From Monarcha castaneiventris obscurior (taxonomy: Eukaryota > Chordata > Aves > Passeriformes > Monarchidae): a DNA stretch of 64,000 nucleotides. Where the stretch lies: assembly GCA_026261815.1 (NCBI GenBank), contig JAMPIT010000566.1:25879001-25943000 (forward strand). The letters run 5' to 3'. Below the pieces are notes generated by a model. It was not told where the DNA came from and did no database searches. It worked only from the letters and a program-made list of their open reading frames with translations. This document shows, piece after piece, positions 12,008-25,460 of this stretch. Positions within the stretch are counted from its first letter, which is position 1; every line of letters starts with the position of its first letter. Made by a program: the position numbers and the translations under genes.

Positions 12008-12695
12008 TGTCTTGGGATGACTTTATGTTGTATTCCCTATCACCTGCTCTATGCCAGACATGAATCTTGTGCCTTTTTGTGTCTTTAAGCTGTTTCTCGG
12101 GAGAGGGGGGAGAGAAGCCAGGCAAATTTTTCAGAGCAGTTTTGTGCTCAAGGACACACACTCCCTGTGTTCCTGCGATGGAGCGGAGGAAGCATCTCCC
12201 TACTTTTATCCAGCTCTTGTCTCCTTTTCTTGGGAGAGAGACGGAGAGTTAAAACTCTTTGCTTTTTAGCTAGCTTCTTGTTGGTAGCTGAAGCAAGGAG
12301 TTTCCTGGGACTTCGGCTTCGTCTTCTTTTCTGGACTGTTCAGCAACACCAGAACATCACTGGAAGGCCTTACATGCTGGTCTGGAAGGGCCCACACCGT
12401 ACTCTAGCTCTGGTGAGAGACCAGAGCCATCATCTACAAAGAACTCTGAAACTACCCAGGTTTTCTTCACAGTGGGAGGTTTTATTATTTAATGTTATTA
12501 ATTATTTTTTTTTGTGCCTGCAAGCACCCTGCTTGCCTGTCTGCACTCTACTTGTTAAATAAATAGGTTTTTTTCACTTTCTTCCAAGGAATTTCTTTCC
12601 AAACATGGCGGGGGGAGGGGCTGCTGAAATCTGCCCTCTAACAGAGGGATTTTCATTTCGGACATTTCCCTCCAAATTTGTTTCAAACCAAGACA
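12008..12695 (+). mobile_element. Avian endogenous-retrovirus solo LTR (688 bp)
   Basis: The element begins TGTCTTGG and ends CCAAGACA, a perfect 8-bp terminal inverted repeat with canonical TG...CA ends. It is flanked by acatg (12003-12007) and acgtg (12696-12700), a 5-bp target duplication differing by one CpG-type transition. A polyadenylation signal AATAAA lies at 12558-12563 and fits plus orientation. No gag, pol or env sequence is attached, so it is a solo LTR left by recombination. The 5-bp duplication fits an ERVL- or ERV1-like integrase better than ERVK (6 bp). The short ORFs inside it are not genes. Confidence 0.88.
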
Positions 12696-12700
12696 ACGTG

Positions 12701-15700
12701 AGTCATGGGGGTGCTCTGCTGTATAGTATTAAAAACGCAGAGGTGAGATCTCAGAAAATATTTCTTAAAAGAAAAAACAGTAGTTACTGCTACTGACAGA
12801 AGTGAAATTCAGATTTTGGTCATACTTAAACATCCAAAATTTCATTAAGAGCAAGTGAGTCTTCCATCTAATACAATACGTACAATGGATATGGTGGTTT
12901 GTTGATTTTTTGGGTTTTTTTCTTCAAATCTGGCTATGGGGTGGGTGACAATTTGACAATTATTACTGTTAAAATAAAACATAAACATTAAAGTAACTCT
13001 GAGGACTGAAACCTCTATGTCTTATTCTCGTGTGAATTTCTGTGATTTTAAATGAGGAGTGCCTCACTTGAACCTAATGAAGTTACACAACTGTGAAAGC
13101 AGAATGTGAGGACTTAGGTTGTTTGGGTACATTTACGTTGCTAAAAAAAATGTATGGAAATAAGTGCAAGTATTGGACCACTGATGTTCCACAAATTTTA
13201 TTTGTTGTTTTTTCCTCTGCATTTTATTCCAAGGGCTCCAGCAAGCTGCACACAACAATATCTGTCTTCCGTGCTTTACGTCATCTTCTGACACCATTGG
13301 GCTTTGTGTTTTCTCATGTGCTCTCATGTCTTCCAAAGACAGAGCATGTACTCTTGTTTTTTCATTATATAAACACTGTTCCTGTGGTCTACAATGCAAT
13401 CCTTGCAGTATTTTAGTGAGTTTGAAAATAACCTCCTATCTCTTAATAGCAAAATACAACAATTGTATCACAGGCCAGAAGGGCAAAGGAGGATCAAGGA
13501 TAAGGATACAGTGAAGGTATGGCTGCTCTCTCTGGATGAGATAACACTAACCAGCAGAGAAGTGAGCCTGTCCATTTCAGTTAGCCTGGGGTCTGGGGAC
13601 TTGGGCTCTGTTACTTGGTGACATGAACAGTTCAACCAACAGAACAAACAATCAAGATACCAGCACTGGGAAACACAAAACATAGCACCTGACAGACTGA
13701 GAGCAAGAGAAATCAGGAGCAGTGAAGTGAAGAAAAGATTCATAAACATGGAAGGGATATGTTTATAACAGAGAGAAACTTCTTACATTAGCCAAGGAAG
13801 AAGGAAACAGATTGCAATGTGGAGGCAGATACACAACATAATTAGGGAAAGGAGTCACAGAAAGGAAGAGGGATTATAAACTCCTGACTGAGCAGAGTAT
13901 TTGTGTAAATTATTTTTAAGAATACTGATGGAACTGGGACAAGCAAATGCATATAGTTGTTTTACTGCAATATGCAGATAATTCTTGTACTAGCTTAAGT
14001 AAAGGCTCAGCTAAAGGTAGATTTGGGGATCTTTGCATGTTTAGTGACTGTATGCATCTGCTGCCACATGATCCATGATCTTACAGGTATGGGAGCGGAT
14101 GGGCTTAAGCTACTTGTAAATCATCCACTCAAAACTACGGCGATGATCTAAGGCAGCTGTGCTGTGGCATCCCATTTACGTGAAAGGCTAAAAAAAAGAG
14201 TTCCAGCATATGTGCCGGTGAGACCAATGGATCTGAGAGGCGTGCAACTAAGTGAGTCTTCAGAGCACATAATTCAAAGCCAGAGGAGGCCTGAGAATTA
14301 GCATGAATGTATCCAATAGATCACAGTTTTATTAGGATTTTAAAAAAGTTTAGCTATCATTAGCTTTTGAAAGCTATGTGTTTATTATGAAGTTCTTTAT
14401 TGCAATAAGCTTGAAATGCTGCATTTATTCTCAATGTGCAAAGACAGTATCAACATCCTTTTTTCGCTTAATGAGGAAATGAAGATAGACGAGATAAAAC
14501 AATTTGAGATAAAGAGCTTTGTAGGTCAAATTCTCAAGATTACATGAAGATAATTTTAAGGTTCTGTGTAGAACAAATCTGACTGACTTAATAGAAATAA
14601 TCTGTAAGGCAACTCCACCTTATTAAGAATGTCATGCCTAGTAAACATACTTGCAATGAAGAAGTCTGACTGCAACAAGAGCTGTAAAAGTCATTATCTC
14701 CCATCTTCATCAGAAGGATGTCAATAAATTGAGACTTTGGATTCCCAGGCTTCTAAGCAATGTAAGTGGTTTTTGTGTTTCTGCGCAACTACCTCAAAGT
14801 AGAAACACTAATGCCAGCCAAGCACACTTCTCAGTGGAACGCAGACTTACAAGGGTTACCTCTGTGTAGAGACAATCAGAATTTACCGGAAGATGCCGGA
14901 ATATTCCCCAGTGATTATTGTCAGCTGTATTAATGCAATCACAATGGCTTGAACACTTTGGTACTTTCCAAGGACCTATTTATATAGCAGTCTATTACTA
15001 AACTCTGACAACAGCAGCCCAAATTATGATGCACTTACTCACCCTGGAGAGTACTTTGTACCACGAGCAGTCTCACTTTGAATAAAGCATTCACGATCTG
15101 GCCCATCACCCTTTAATTATAGATGTTTCAGAGAAGAGTGAGCATCAGGGTTTACTGCACTATTTATAAAACAAGCTACCAGCCAAACGTTGTAGGACTT
15201 CTGCAGCTTTAAAACCCTCAACATTCTTTCCCTTTAGGAGCTCTTCCGCTGTGCACTTGAAGCTCATTTGAATGTATCAAGAACTTTATTGCACTAAAAG
15301 AGGCATCCACAGATGAGAAATAATCCCACTCTTGGAAAAATCCAGCAGCTAACTCAAACATCTGATTTATAGTTTCTGTTTTGGAAATTAAATACGTGTT
15401 TATTAATACTGACAATAAAGCAGTCTGCAATCCTAGCATGTCATCCTACTGTAAAGCAGTTTAGGATGCACTACAACAGCTATCATTGTGTGAGCTGAAT
15501 ACCCTCAGAAATTCAATGAAATCTGTCTTCATTGTCTCTTACGTCTCTTATGTGTCATACGAATACGACAACACCAAAACACTAATCTACAGAAACCAGA
15601 TTATATCTGGCAAAAACTAGGAAGAAGCACTTTATCCTGATCTTTTCGTTAACGGAGTGCTACAGCTTTGATTTGAAGTTGCTACCACTGAAGATTGTTT

Positions 15701-18100
15701 GAAGTAGGACATGAGCCTGATGCAGCAGCTCTTGGATTCAGCTGCATTGAATCCAGGTGGGATTTTTTCAGTCTGTAGGGAGAAATGTATATGGTATTCC
15801 TGGGCACCAGGGGGAGGATATGTGATATGTTTCCATGTTCCACATATAGGTGGAAGCAAAGAAAATGTGGCAAAGATCTCCAACTTTTCTGACCTTAGTA
15901 GCTCTTGGTCCTCTGCCACTATATCATAATGTAAAATATGCTAGTTTCCCCCCACTGGGCACAATTCTAGAATTCATGGAGAATGTGCCCTCCCTCTTGA
16001 ACTTATTCTTTGTGGTTCAGAATTTGTACTGTTTCTGATGGATTTTCAGAGCTTTAGTATGTTATATAGAGGCTGCAGATTATAGACAGTAACAAAAATA
16101 CATGCATATCCAATGCAGTTTTGTCTCTATAAAAGTTATTTTCAGCTTTTACCCAATAAACATTCCTCTCCATGATAGTTCCTGCTCCCTAGATACTTAT
16201 ATGACCTTTTTTCCATGGTTTATAAGTGGGTCATTCTCTGACATGTTCCCTTATCTTTAGACTTACAATAGCCTATCAGGGTGAAAATGATTACTTTCCA
16301 TCCAGAAGGAACGCCATGACAGTCTTATCTGTATTTCTTACAGTTTGCATGGCATAATTCTCCTAACCATTACCTTCCTCTCCCAGAGGAAGTCATTCAC
16401 AGAGGTGAAAGGATTCTTCTGCAGAATTAGGTTTAACAGTCCCCTCCAAATGGGGGGCACTCTATCTTTGCTAAAGGAATTTTGGCTGATATAATTGCTT
16501 CTCTATGAGAGTATTTCACTATGTAGCCATGTCAGTGAAGTACAGATTTATCACTCTATGTTTCAAACCAGTAAAGTTAAACTGGCAAAACTTCTAAGTG
16601 TACAAAGAGCAAAGTCAGACAGATTTGTCTGTGGATGTAAAGAAAGAGCATGAAAAAAACAGAGGACTGTTTCTTCGGGTACAAAAGGTATTTGCTTTGT
16701 GTTCTAAAGCAAAGCACTGGATCAGCTCAGTTGTTGCTGTCAGCCTTTATCAGATCTTACTGACAGGAACTTGGGAGATGTGATAATTTCTTGAGAAATA
16801 GCTGGAGAACTCCACAGTGACAGGAAAGGGGAGAATTACACTTGTATTCAATATGTTCCCACTGCCTATAAGGACAGGTGTGTGAAAAAATTGTTCTTGC
16901 TTGTGCCAGAGTTTCATCTAAAATGGAAGCAGTTCTTTTGCTCCAGGTGCTCTCTGGGAGCAGACTGCTCTACAAAGTCACAATATGGGGATCAGAGACC
17001 CCGCAATACATGATAAATATCTCTCTACATGAAAGATGATAGTCCCAGACACAATATTATGCTGTCTAGCCTCTGTACATGAAGCCATTGCGCCACAATA
17101 TGAAGTGGAATCAGAAAGCCTAAGTAAGGTGCTGAATGAGTATTAGCCTAGTGTCATCTAACACAAGATATTAGGCACAGGGGCTTAGAGGAATTTACGT
17201 CATTTGACTCAGAGACTCAGTTCACTGAGTCCATCATAAATGCTGCCTTCTAAATATCCTGTTTTGGAGAAGAGCTTAGAGTGTGTAATAGAAATGACTT
17301 GATGTCTAATAATAGTCAATTAGAAGTTCTCCGTAATTGTATTTGGAAGTGCAGTGTAAGTGTCTCTGCTGGAAAAAGTTAATTTGTCTTAATTTTCCTA
17401 TGATTTCTAAGAATAGATTAGAATTAAATGTCATGTACCTTTGGAATGTGTATGTTTGGTAACTAACAAACTCACTTTGTCACTGTTTATGATCTCAGAA
17501 TTCTTTCCATGGAAACTATTATAAGGTCACTACTATCATCAAGCAGCAATGAATGCTGTTCATATTTTAGAGAGTCCTTAGGGAAAGGACAATCCTAAGG
17601 ACTTAAAGTCCATTTGTGTCTTCAGCAGAGGAGGAATGTATAGTGCCTTTTTTGTGTATATATGGTTTCAAGTGTTTGTAGGCAGACACTTTTGGTTTGA
17701 AGATTCTAAGTCATGCATACTACCTCTTACATAAAGCCACCTATCAGTCAGAGAAAATTTGCTGGGTTCCTAAACTACTTCTTCATAAATGGCATATGTT
17801 TAAATGAAGACAAACCTGTTAGGTACTATACAATCTCAGTTTCCATTAGCACATTTTAAGGGTATCCATAACCTGGCAGACCTGAGATGTTCACTGAAAG
17901 CCAGATTCTGAATTGTCTCCTCTGAAAATACAAAGGTCTTAAAGTGAATGTACATGTACTTCCACTGGAAGATGTCACTGCACTGCCAAGCTGGTGTAAA
18001 GGACTACTCAAACATTTGGTGCAGGACTCACTTATTAATGTAAGCTGTCCCTGTGGAAAGATCTGATATTTACTCAAAACCAAATAGAAAAAAATACACA
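12701..18100. other. Unique AT-rich non-coding DNA
   Basis: No dispersed repeat, RNA gene or supported exon is recognised. The ORFs of about 107 codons at 13093-13416 and 95 codons at 15632-15919 lack splice context or family resemblance and are treated as chance. Confidence 0.45.
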
Positions 18101-21100
18101 AATCCACAATATGTTTTCAATAGTTCTCTGTGTGAGGGCATTTTTCCTATTTCACTAGGTCCCACAGCATTTATACTGCCAGAACAGGGCACTCCATAGC
18201 ACAAGATTTCACCAGTATACGGGAAATGAGAATGGTTTTAAACGATTTATTGTATATGTATGATTATATATATAATTCAGCTAATGAGTCTAACAAACCC
18301 TTGCTGAAGAACTGACATTGATTTATAGGATAGCACTGGAAGCAAAGGAGAAAATGTTGTCAATAGAGAATATATATGCCTGCAGATATATATCATAGTC
18401 AGCAGAAGATAACTTTCATCAGTCAAGGCATTTGTTCACACTTTTCTACTATTAATCTGCTAGCAGGTTTTCACATTAGCTGAAACTCTTCTCTAACATT
18501 TGAGAAGATTTAATTAGAATAAGGAAGCAAACTGTGAATTTCAAGATCTGTATTAAAGCAAAAAAATATAAACACAGGAATGGATTTGAGATGACAAATC
18601 GAACATAGATGTTTGAAATTGCTTTACTCAGAGTAGAAACTGAGAAATAATCGATGAACAAATGTGTCTAAAACCTTCATTTGTTAATCTAATAGAAATA
18701 TAGATGTTAATACTTGCAGCTGTTTGCTAATACAGACCTTAGACAATATTAGTTGGCAAATATAATTGTTTATAAATAGGTATGACATAACATCCACCTT
18801 AGGGCGTCAGGGTACCTCAGTTAGTTATAACAAAAAATGTGCGTAATTCCTTCTTTTTCCTCCTGTTGTCCTCTTGTCTTTCTCCCAAATATTCCTCTAG
18901 TCTTACATAATGATAATGAATTTTCTGATGGTTTTGTTCTTAATAAAACTCTCTTTTTATATATTTCTTTTTCTATAAACCTTGGGAGGTGTTTGAATTT
19001 TCCATATGTAGTACTTCAGGTTACAAATTTGAGTGTTTCAGAGGTATGGGTAGTTTAATGAAGATTAACTTATCTCAGCAATTTAACTCTAATGTTTCTT
19101 ACACATGCCATCTTCTGATTAATTTGTATTTTTTTTGGGGAAAAAGAAAGGTTTCAATTTTTTAAAGCAAGTGACAGTAAAAAGCTGTAGTTGTGTGCCT
19201 CAATTCATGCACAAGAAAGCTTAAGAGGGAACATTTTTATATATCTTAAATGATAGCCATTAAGTTTTATATAGTCTGATGCAGGAGTGTGTGGTGCTGC
19301 TTTGGGAAGAAAAGTGCCTATCTGAACTACCTTCTTCGCTACACAGACAAAACTAGAACAAGGAGCACCTTGTTTGCTTGTTGCAAACATACCTTCAGTA
19401 CTCCTAGGGCTCCATAAAGTACTGGATTTTCTATCGTATCTAAATCATTGGATGGCACAGTTTTATCGACAATGTATTGTCAAACTCATGAAAATATTTC
19501 TTCCTTTTTTTGGTGCTGACCATGACTTTGCAGTTTTTTTTATTTTTTATCCTGCTATTTGTTTTCTTCCAGGCTTCCAAACATCTTTGTGAAGGCAGTA
19601 GCTGTGTTCTTGAGAAAATAATTTATATCTGTGGCATTTTTCACATAGAAGTGGCCACAAGTCACACAGGTTTCTGGACTTTTTGAATAGTCTTATGGAG
19701 CCAGAAAGGGGCAGGACATCTTGGTTTTTGGGGAATGATTGGAAATCAGGTGATAACAATCTATGAGTTCTCTGTTAGGAGTTACTGTAATACTGAGTAT
19801 TTATTGGTATTTACCCTATTCACACCATGTTAACTTTAGTATCCACTGGCTGGTTTTATCAGATTTGTCACAGAGATTAAGATCTCGAAGAGAAATGTTT
19901 TTCTGAAAGTCTCATTTAAAAAAAAGACAATTTGAAGATAGATACCCTAAATCTGAGTTTAGCTTAATAGTATACAACTTTCTTTAGGATCTTGCAATAT
20001 ATATTGTGGTTTTTCCACCAGTCAATGTCTCAGACCACAGTCAATGGCAATCTGAAGTGATAGCCACCTGCCTAAATATAGATATCCAGTGCCACATGAG
20101 ATGCCCTAATGCATTGCTCCTAGCCTTCAGCTGCCACTTCAGAAGATCAGTGAGCCCTTATCTTACCACTAAGATGATTCAAATGCCTTATGAGTTACAA
20201 AGGGCAACTAAATCAAGCTCTGGATCTTCACTGACTATAGTGGGCTCTTCAGTGCTAAGTCTGCCTGAATTTGTTCTAAATCCCAGCCCAAATGGGGGAT
20301 GCCATTGCCTAATGTCAATGACATTGTAACCACTCTCTGCTGACTCGCTGCTGCTCTAGAAGGATGTAAGTCCTATAAATCCTGTCTGCTGGTTCTGTTC
20401 CATTTCATTTGGCTTCTTGACTAAAGGAAAGCTGCAATGTAATTTCATAGGCTTTGAAATCCATAACTGGAAGAAGAGTTATAAATGTCCCAGCTCTGAA
20501 GAAAGTGCCAATAAAAGGTTTTAATCAAAAGTGAGGATCTCGTGCAGAGGGTCCTGGGACTTGCCAGTCCCAGAGATCACCAAGCAGCTTCTCTCATGAA
20601 TCCTGAGATTCTGAAGCCAGAGCAAAGCCACTGCAGAAAGCCATGGCATCCCCTGAGTGACCCGTTTTTTTAAAAAGTAAGAGTAAAATAAAAAGGCAAC
20701 CAGGAAGCTGGTAGTTAGCCAGGATGAAAAAATATTTCCTTTTAGTCTTGACCATTACCCTGTCTTCAGGATTAATTTATTTGTGCCTCAGTCTTGAATT
20801 TTCCCCCAAACTCACTGGCTAAAGTGCACATTCAGATTATTCAGTCGAAACAATTAACATGTGACGGACAATGACATTCTTCTGAGCTAGGACTTTCCAT
20901 TTAAATTTGCTCTACAAAGCAAGTCCCCAACCCTTACAAATAGCTATGGGGTTGCTCTTTTAGCAGCTATTGAGAAGTAACTTCAGCAGCTCCAGGGCTG
21001 TGCAGGGGGCTGTCCATCTCCATTACATTGAACTGGCCACTAGCAAGTATAATCCTCTGCCTTTTGCTAGAGGCTATGAAGACTTGCCTCTAGTGGGTAC

Positions 21101-22130
21101 TAGCCCCCTCCTGCCTGCCTTGGCTTTAACCTTCTCCTCCTCTCCAGGCCTGATTTTCACCTTGGTTTTGAGCTGAAAGCTCTATCCCTGATCTGTCTCC
21201 TCCCAGCCATTCTTTCAGAAGCGGGTGCTATTTCTTGATAGCATACCCATGGCAAGGGGAGGCAGTGGGTGATTAATTAGCTTAATTGGCAATCAAACAG
21301 ATGGCCTTATTGGCAGCTGCATTTTCATTTCATAGTAACAGTCAATATAGACTTTGTTGAAGTCTTTCTGGTGTGTCTCTCCAGAGTTGCCAGGGCTGTT
21401 GGTTGAACTTTGTGTGATGCAGGCATTTCCCTTCAAGGTAATTTTCAATTGTTGCCCAGTGAAAGGAAATTTTATAAACGGTTTTGTGGGAAAAGCAAGT
21501 ACTGGCATATGACTCTTCTGCTTCCAGCCTGATTTCTCTTCATTAGTGTCTCCTAAGTGACAGGCACAGTGACAATTATCTGGACATTTTTGCTTTGGGA
21601 TAGGCTGTTATTTCAAGGTGTGTGTTCTGCCGTGACCAGAGCAGTCTGCATATGAGGGAACTGGGACAAATGAGAGAACATCTAATTTCTGTATCCTGCC
21701 AAATAGTAGGGAAAATTAGGCTCCTTGTGGCCATATTTGAACACCCTTAGTTGTTCACATGTTCCTACGACCCTGTGAGTGCACATGTGGTCTTGAAAGA
21801 GCACCAGATAGTGTCCCCACACAGATGTCTTCACCTATTAGAAGTCAACTTAGACTTCCCTGAAAGTCAGTGGAGTAAATGGATGCTTTGCAGATGTGAT
21901 TAATTTGACTTATTTTAGATATTGTTTTTTAAATGAGATGAATGGGTCCTTAGAAATACCTTTTTTTTCTCTATTTTTCTCTGTAAAGGGTGCTGACTAA
22001 CTCAGACAATTGATGTCTCCATCACAGAAGTCTTTGGCCAGATGAATGCTCCTCCATTGGTTTACAAATTTAAATGAGTGTTTTGTGAGTGTCTTGGTAG
22101 CTACTGAAATACGGGACAGGACTTGAGGTA
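18101..22130. other. Unique AT-rich non-coding DNA with a possible regulatory stretch
   Basis: No gene is supported. A stretch at about 21271-21305 has closely packed TAATTA, TTAATTGG and CAATCA words typical of homeodomain sites. The 107-codon ORF at 20006-20329 has no recognisable domain. Confidence 0.45.
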
Positions 22131-22371
22131 ATGGTCACCACCTAAAACTCAGGAGGTTCCTGCTGATCATTTGGAAACACTTTTTCACTGTGAAGATGAC
22201 CAAGTTCCAGCACAGGTTGCCCAGGGAGGTTGTGAAGTCCCTGTCCTTAGAAATATCCAAAAGCCATTTGGACATGATCCTCAGCCATTTGGTGGCCCTG
22301 CTTGAGCGCTGGGGTAGAAAAGATGATTTCCAGAGGTGCCTTCCAACCTCAACCTGTCTGAGATTCTGAGA
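22131..22371 (+). mobile_element. CR1 LINE, 3' tail fragment
   Basis: CR1 3' words appear in order: 'aacactttttcactgtgaag', 'caggttgcccagggaggttg', 'gtccctgtccttagaaatat', 'ggtggccctgcttgagc', 'gatgatttccagaggtgcct' and the tail 'ctgagattctgag'. This wording belongs to the CR1 subfamily group with 'tccagaggt...cttccaacctcaac'. It is 5'-truncated and non-coding. Confidence 0.93.
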
Positions 22372-24840
22372 ACTGCTTGTTCAGGCATCTCAGTTGCCTT
22401 TGTAAATCTAGTATGAATTATCAGTTCTACTGATGATAACCTGTGAAAGAAAATCTAGTGCAAAACCACCAATATTCTTTCAAATAAATCAGTAGCAAAA
22501 GTCTGTGTTATTGTGTAGCCAGCTTTTTCTTATCCTCAGAAGAAAAAGAAAAAAAAAGGCAGAGCAGCTGAAAAGATAAAGCCTTCTGATTTTCCTATTT
22601 TAGTGAATTAGTACCCCTGAGTGACCTTGATTGACACTTTATGAACATTAAAAGCCTTGATAGTTTTTACTAATTGCCATGCTTCTCCACTCTGGGAATA
22701 CTGCAGACCCATATCTTCCTTTATTAATTTATATATTTATTATAGTGTTGTTCCTTACACTGTAATGTAGAGAGAACATTCATCAAAGTCTCAGGGGATC
22801 ACCTTTTGAGAATATTTTTTCACACTGAGGAAATACTGTCTCTGTGCCACACACTGGATTTTCTGGCTTTGCTGAGAAACTGCTGCAGGGGAGGTGGGAT
22901 GGGGAGGGAAGGGGTACCTTGCATTCATCTAAAAAAAGAAACCCCCAAACCAACAACCTCTGAAGATGTTTTGTTTTAATCATTGTATATGAGTAAGGTT
23001 AGTTTAGTATGTAATAACAGCCTGTCTTGACAACAAAAGGCTGAATCAACACAGAACATGATTGGAATTATGCATGTCAATTATAATGAATCTCATTATG
23101 CAACACGAAAGTCTAATTCTATTGTAAAGGTCTGCAGTCTGCAGTTTTAAGGCTGATGTCAACGCTGCACAATAACTGCCCTCTCATCCACCTCATAGCC
23201 ATAAAGAATAAATACAAACCTAATTTCTGAAGATTTTTATTATGCAAATTTCCTTGGGTAAGGGAAAAAAAGATTTCTATTTTTTTAATTAAGAAGAGAA
23301 AACTGTCCTGGTCTTAAAGCAATTCATCATGTCCGTGGCTTCTTTGGCTTTAACATTTTGCTGTCCACAGGAAAAACTGGTTTGAAAGTTCTCTCCTTGT
23401 GTCAAAATATAAATCAAGAATGACAATTTATCATATTGTACCAACTCAGTATTGTGTTTATCAAAATAAAATAAAAAATTACATAGCTGTTAGTGATTAG
23501 GCTCTAATTTCTAGCAAGAAGGCTACAGTAATAAATGTATTTAGCAACACCTTTATGGAATTACGGGGTAGCAGGGGCGTTGTTCTGTTTTTATGTTGCA
23601 ATTTGCTCTTTTTCCCATTATTTATTGCATGTATTTTGACACTTGGCAGTTGAAATGTCTAGCTTTGGGAGTTTGTTTTGCAGCAATAAATACAAAGGCA
23701 GATCCTCCTTTGAGAGCGTGTGATTGGAACACTGCTTGAGCTCTTAAATACCTCCCATAATTCATTTTTAAATAGCAGATAACTTCAGCTGAAAGCAGGC
23801 ATGTAACAGGCGTTTTTATTTGTGGAAAGAAAACACTATTGTGACACTATGTGAATCCAGTGGAGTGGGAAATATCAGCAAATGGTAGTCAGAATTCAAG
23901 ACTTGAGAGTCTTCAAATTGCTGTGCAGAGGGGTTAGGTGAGCTCATTACTGTGGGGAAGAGACATCTGCATCCCTTGCACTGAAGCTGGCCTGTGGCCA
24001 TCAAAGAATACTTTGCAGAATGCAGCAGAATTAGTCAGTAACCTCTTGTGCTACTGGTTATTTTTGTTAGATGTTATGACAAAGTGATGCAGTTGACAGC
24101 AAAGCTTATAGGCATGAATACCTCTGCTCCAGGAGATAGGACTTTTGAATGCAAAACAATCATCAGTTCTGCATTGCAGTTCTGTGTAAGAATTCATGGC
24201 TCAGGGCTAGTTTACAAACAGACTTGTAAAATATCCATTTGCAGTTGCCGTAAACTGATTTTTTTAAACACATAATTTAAAGCAAAATTGAAATGAGACA
24301 TTGATTTCAAAAGAGATGACCCAAAATTTCTTTGACCTCACATCTTACTTATAGATTATGGATATTTATTTTTCCTTTTAAAAAATGGATGATTAATAAA
24401 TTTTCACAATACTGAAAGACACTTGCAGTCATTAGAGCTAGGACAGTTATTCAATATGAAATTAGAACTACATGTTGAATTTTCCTTGTTTAGAATTTCT
24501 AACAGCTTTCATGGGAAAAATCTGATTCAGGTTTAGCACCCTGAGAAAACTTCCTAAAGCTGGCTGTTAAATTAATCATACTTTCTCTCTTCTTTTGAAA
24601 GCTGGCTTTACACTTGTTCAGCAGAATGTTACTGTAACCGTGAACAGCACAAGAAATAGTAGATCTGACTGGAGAAAGGATTAAAGACAACAATTTGACA
24701 AACAAATGAAGAATACTCTTTTTAAATAAAAGGTAGGTTATTCCTGTTATTATTGCTCTTATTGTTACCATCATCTTCATTGGTACATTTCTCCTGAGTC
24801 AGTAGAAGGAAAAGAAAAAAAAGAGAAACCAGCATCCAGG
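22372..24840. other. Unique DNA, candidate regulatory stretches
   Basis: No exon or dispersed repeat is seen. The part at about 23030-23260 contains many AT-rich homeodomain/POU-like words, including a perfect octamer ATGCAAAT at 23242-23249. The functional reading is an inference only. Confidence 0.4.
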
Positions 24841-24948
24841 ATGTTTCCTCAAAGACTGAGATTCCCTTTCAATTGCTCTCAAAGATCTGTGGAATCTTTG
24901 TTTAACATCAACTTTTTTGAATTAATTTTGTGCTGCTTTCTGCAACAG

Positions 24949-25131
24949 CAAGAGGATAGGGCAGGAAATGACAAAAAAACCCCCAAAAAGACTAGATGCT
25001 TTTCAGACTTGGTGGAAGACCTCCTATTGGATAAAGAAAGGGAAGAGCGCCATAAATTTCTAGCGCCAGAGGCACAAAAGGAAAGCAGGAAGATGGAATT
25101 CATTGTAGGCAACTTCCAAATTAAAGTGAAG
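24949..25131 (+). other. Exon-like open stretch of 61 codons
   Basis: A pyrimidine-rich acceptor (gctttctgcaacag ending at 24948) precedes a stretch open in the frame of the 106-codon ORF at 24841-25161. A plausible donor (gaag|gtgcct) follows 25131. The interval is exactly 183 nt, so it would be a phase-0 to phase-0 exon of 61 codons. The peptide is highly charged (LVEDLLLDKEREERHKFL in the middle) and would form a helix. I do not recognise a protein family. With only one such stretch in the region, chance is quite possible. A CR1 tail begins about 120 bp downstream. Confidence 0.18.
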
Positions 25132-25254
25132 GTGCCTGGGTTTGTTTTGGAAAGGGAATAAGGAAATGGGAGGGGTCTAGAGTGTAGTGTTTACACACCA
25201 CTATGGTGTGTGAAGAGTACTTCAGAACTCAGGCAGATGATGTTCACAAAGGAA

Positions 25255-25460
25255 CTTGCACAACTGTTGTAGGAAACTATTTTTCACTGCAAGGGTGACC
25301 AAGCACCCAGGCTATCCAAAGATATTGTGGAGTATCCATCCTTGGAAATAATTAAAATCTGTTTGGACATGGTACTGGGCTCTAGGGGACCCTGTTTGAG
25401 CAGGGAGTTGTATCAGATGACTTCCAGAGGTCCTTCCTACCCTCAACCATTTTGTTGTTG
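25255..25460 (+). mobile_element. CR1 LINE, 3' tail fragment
   Basis: The CR1 words 'tttttcactgcaagggtgac', 'gtggagtatccatccttgga', 'ctgtttggacatggtactgg', 'tgtttgagcaggga' and 'gacttccagaggtccttcct' appear in order. The copy is 5'-truncated and shows no clear terminal octamer. It is the same general subfamily as the one at 22131-22371. Confidence 0.9.

Noticed and set aside
12051..12562. ORFs of 72-131 codons
   Set aside because: They lie wholly or mostly inside the solo LTR and have no coding features.
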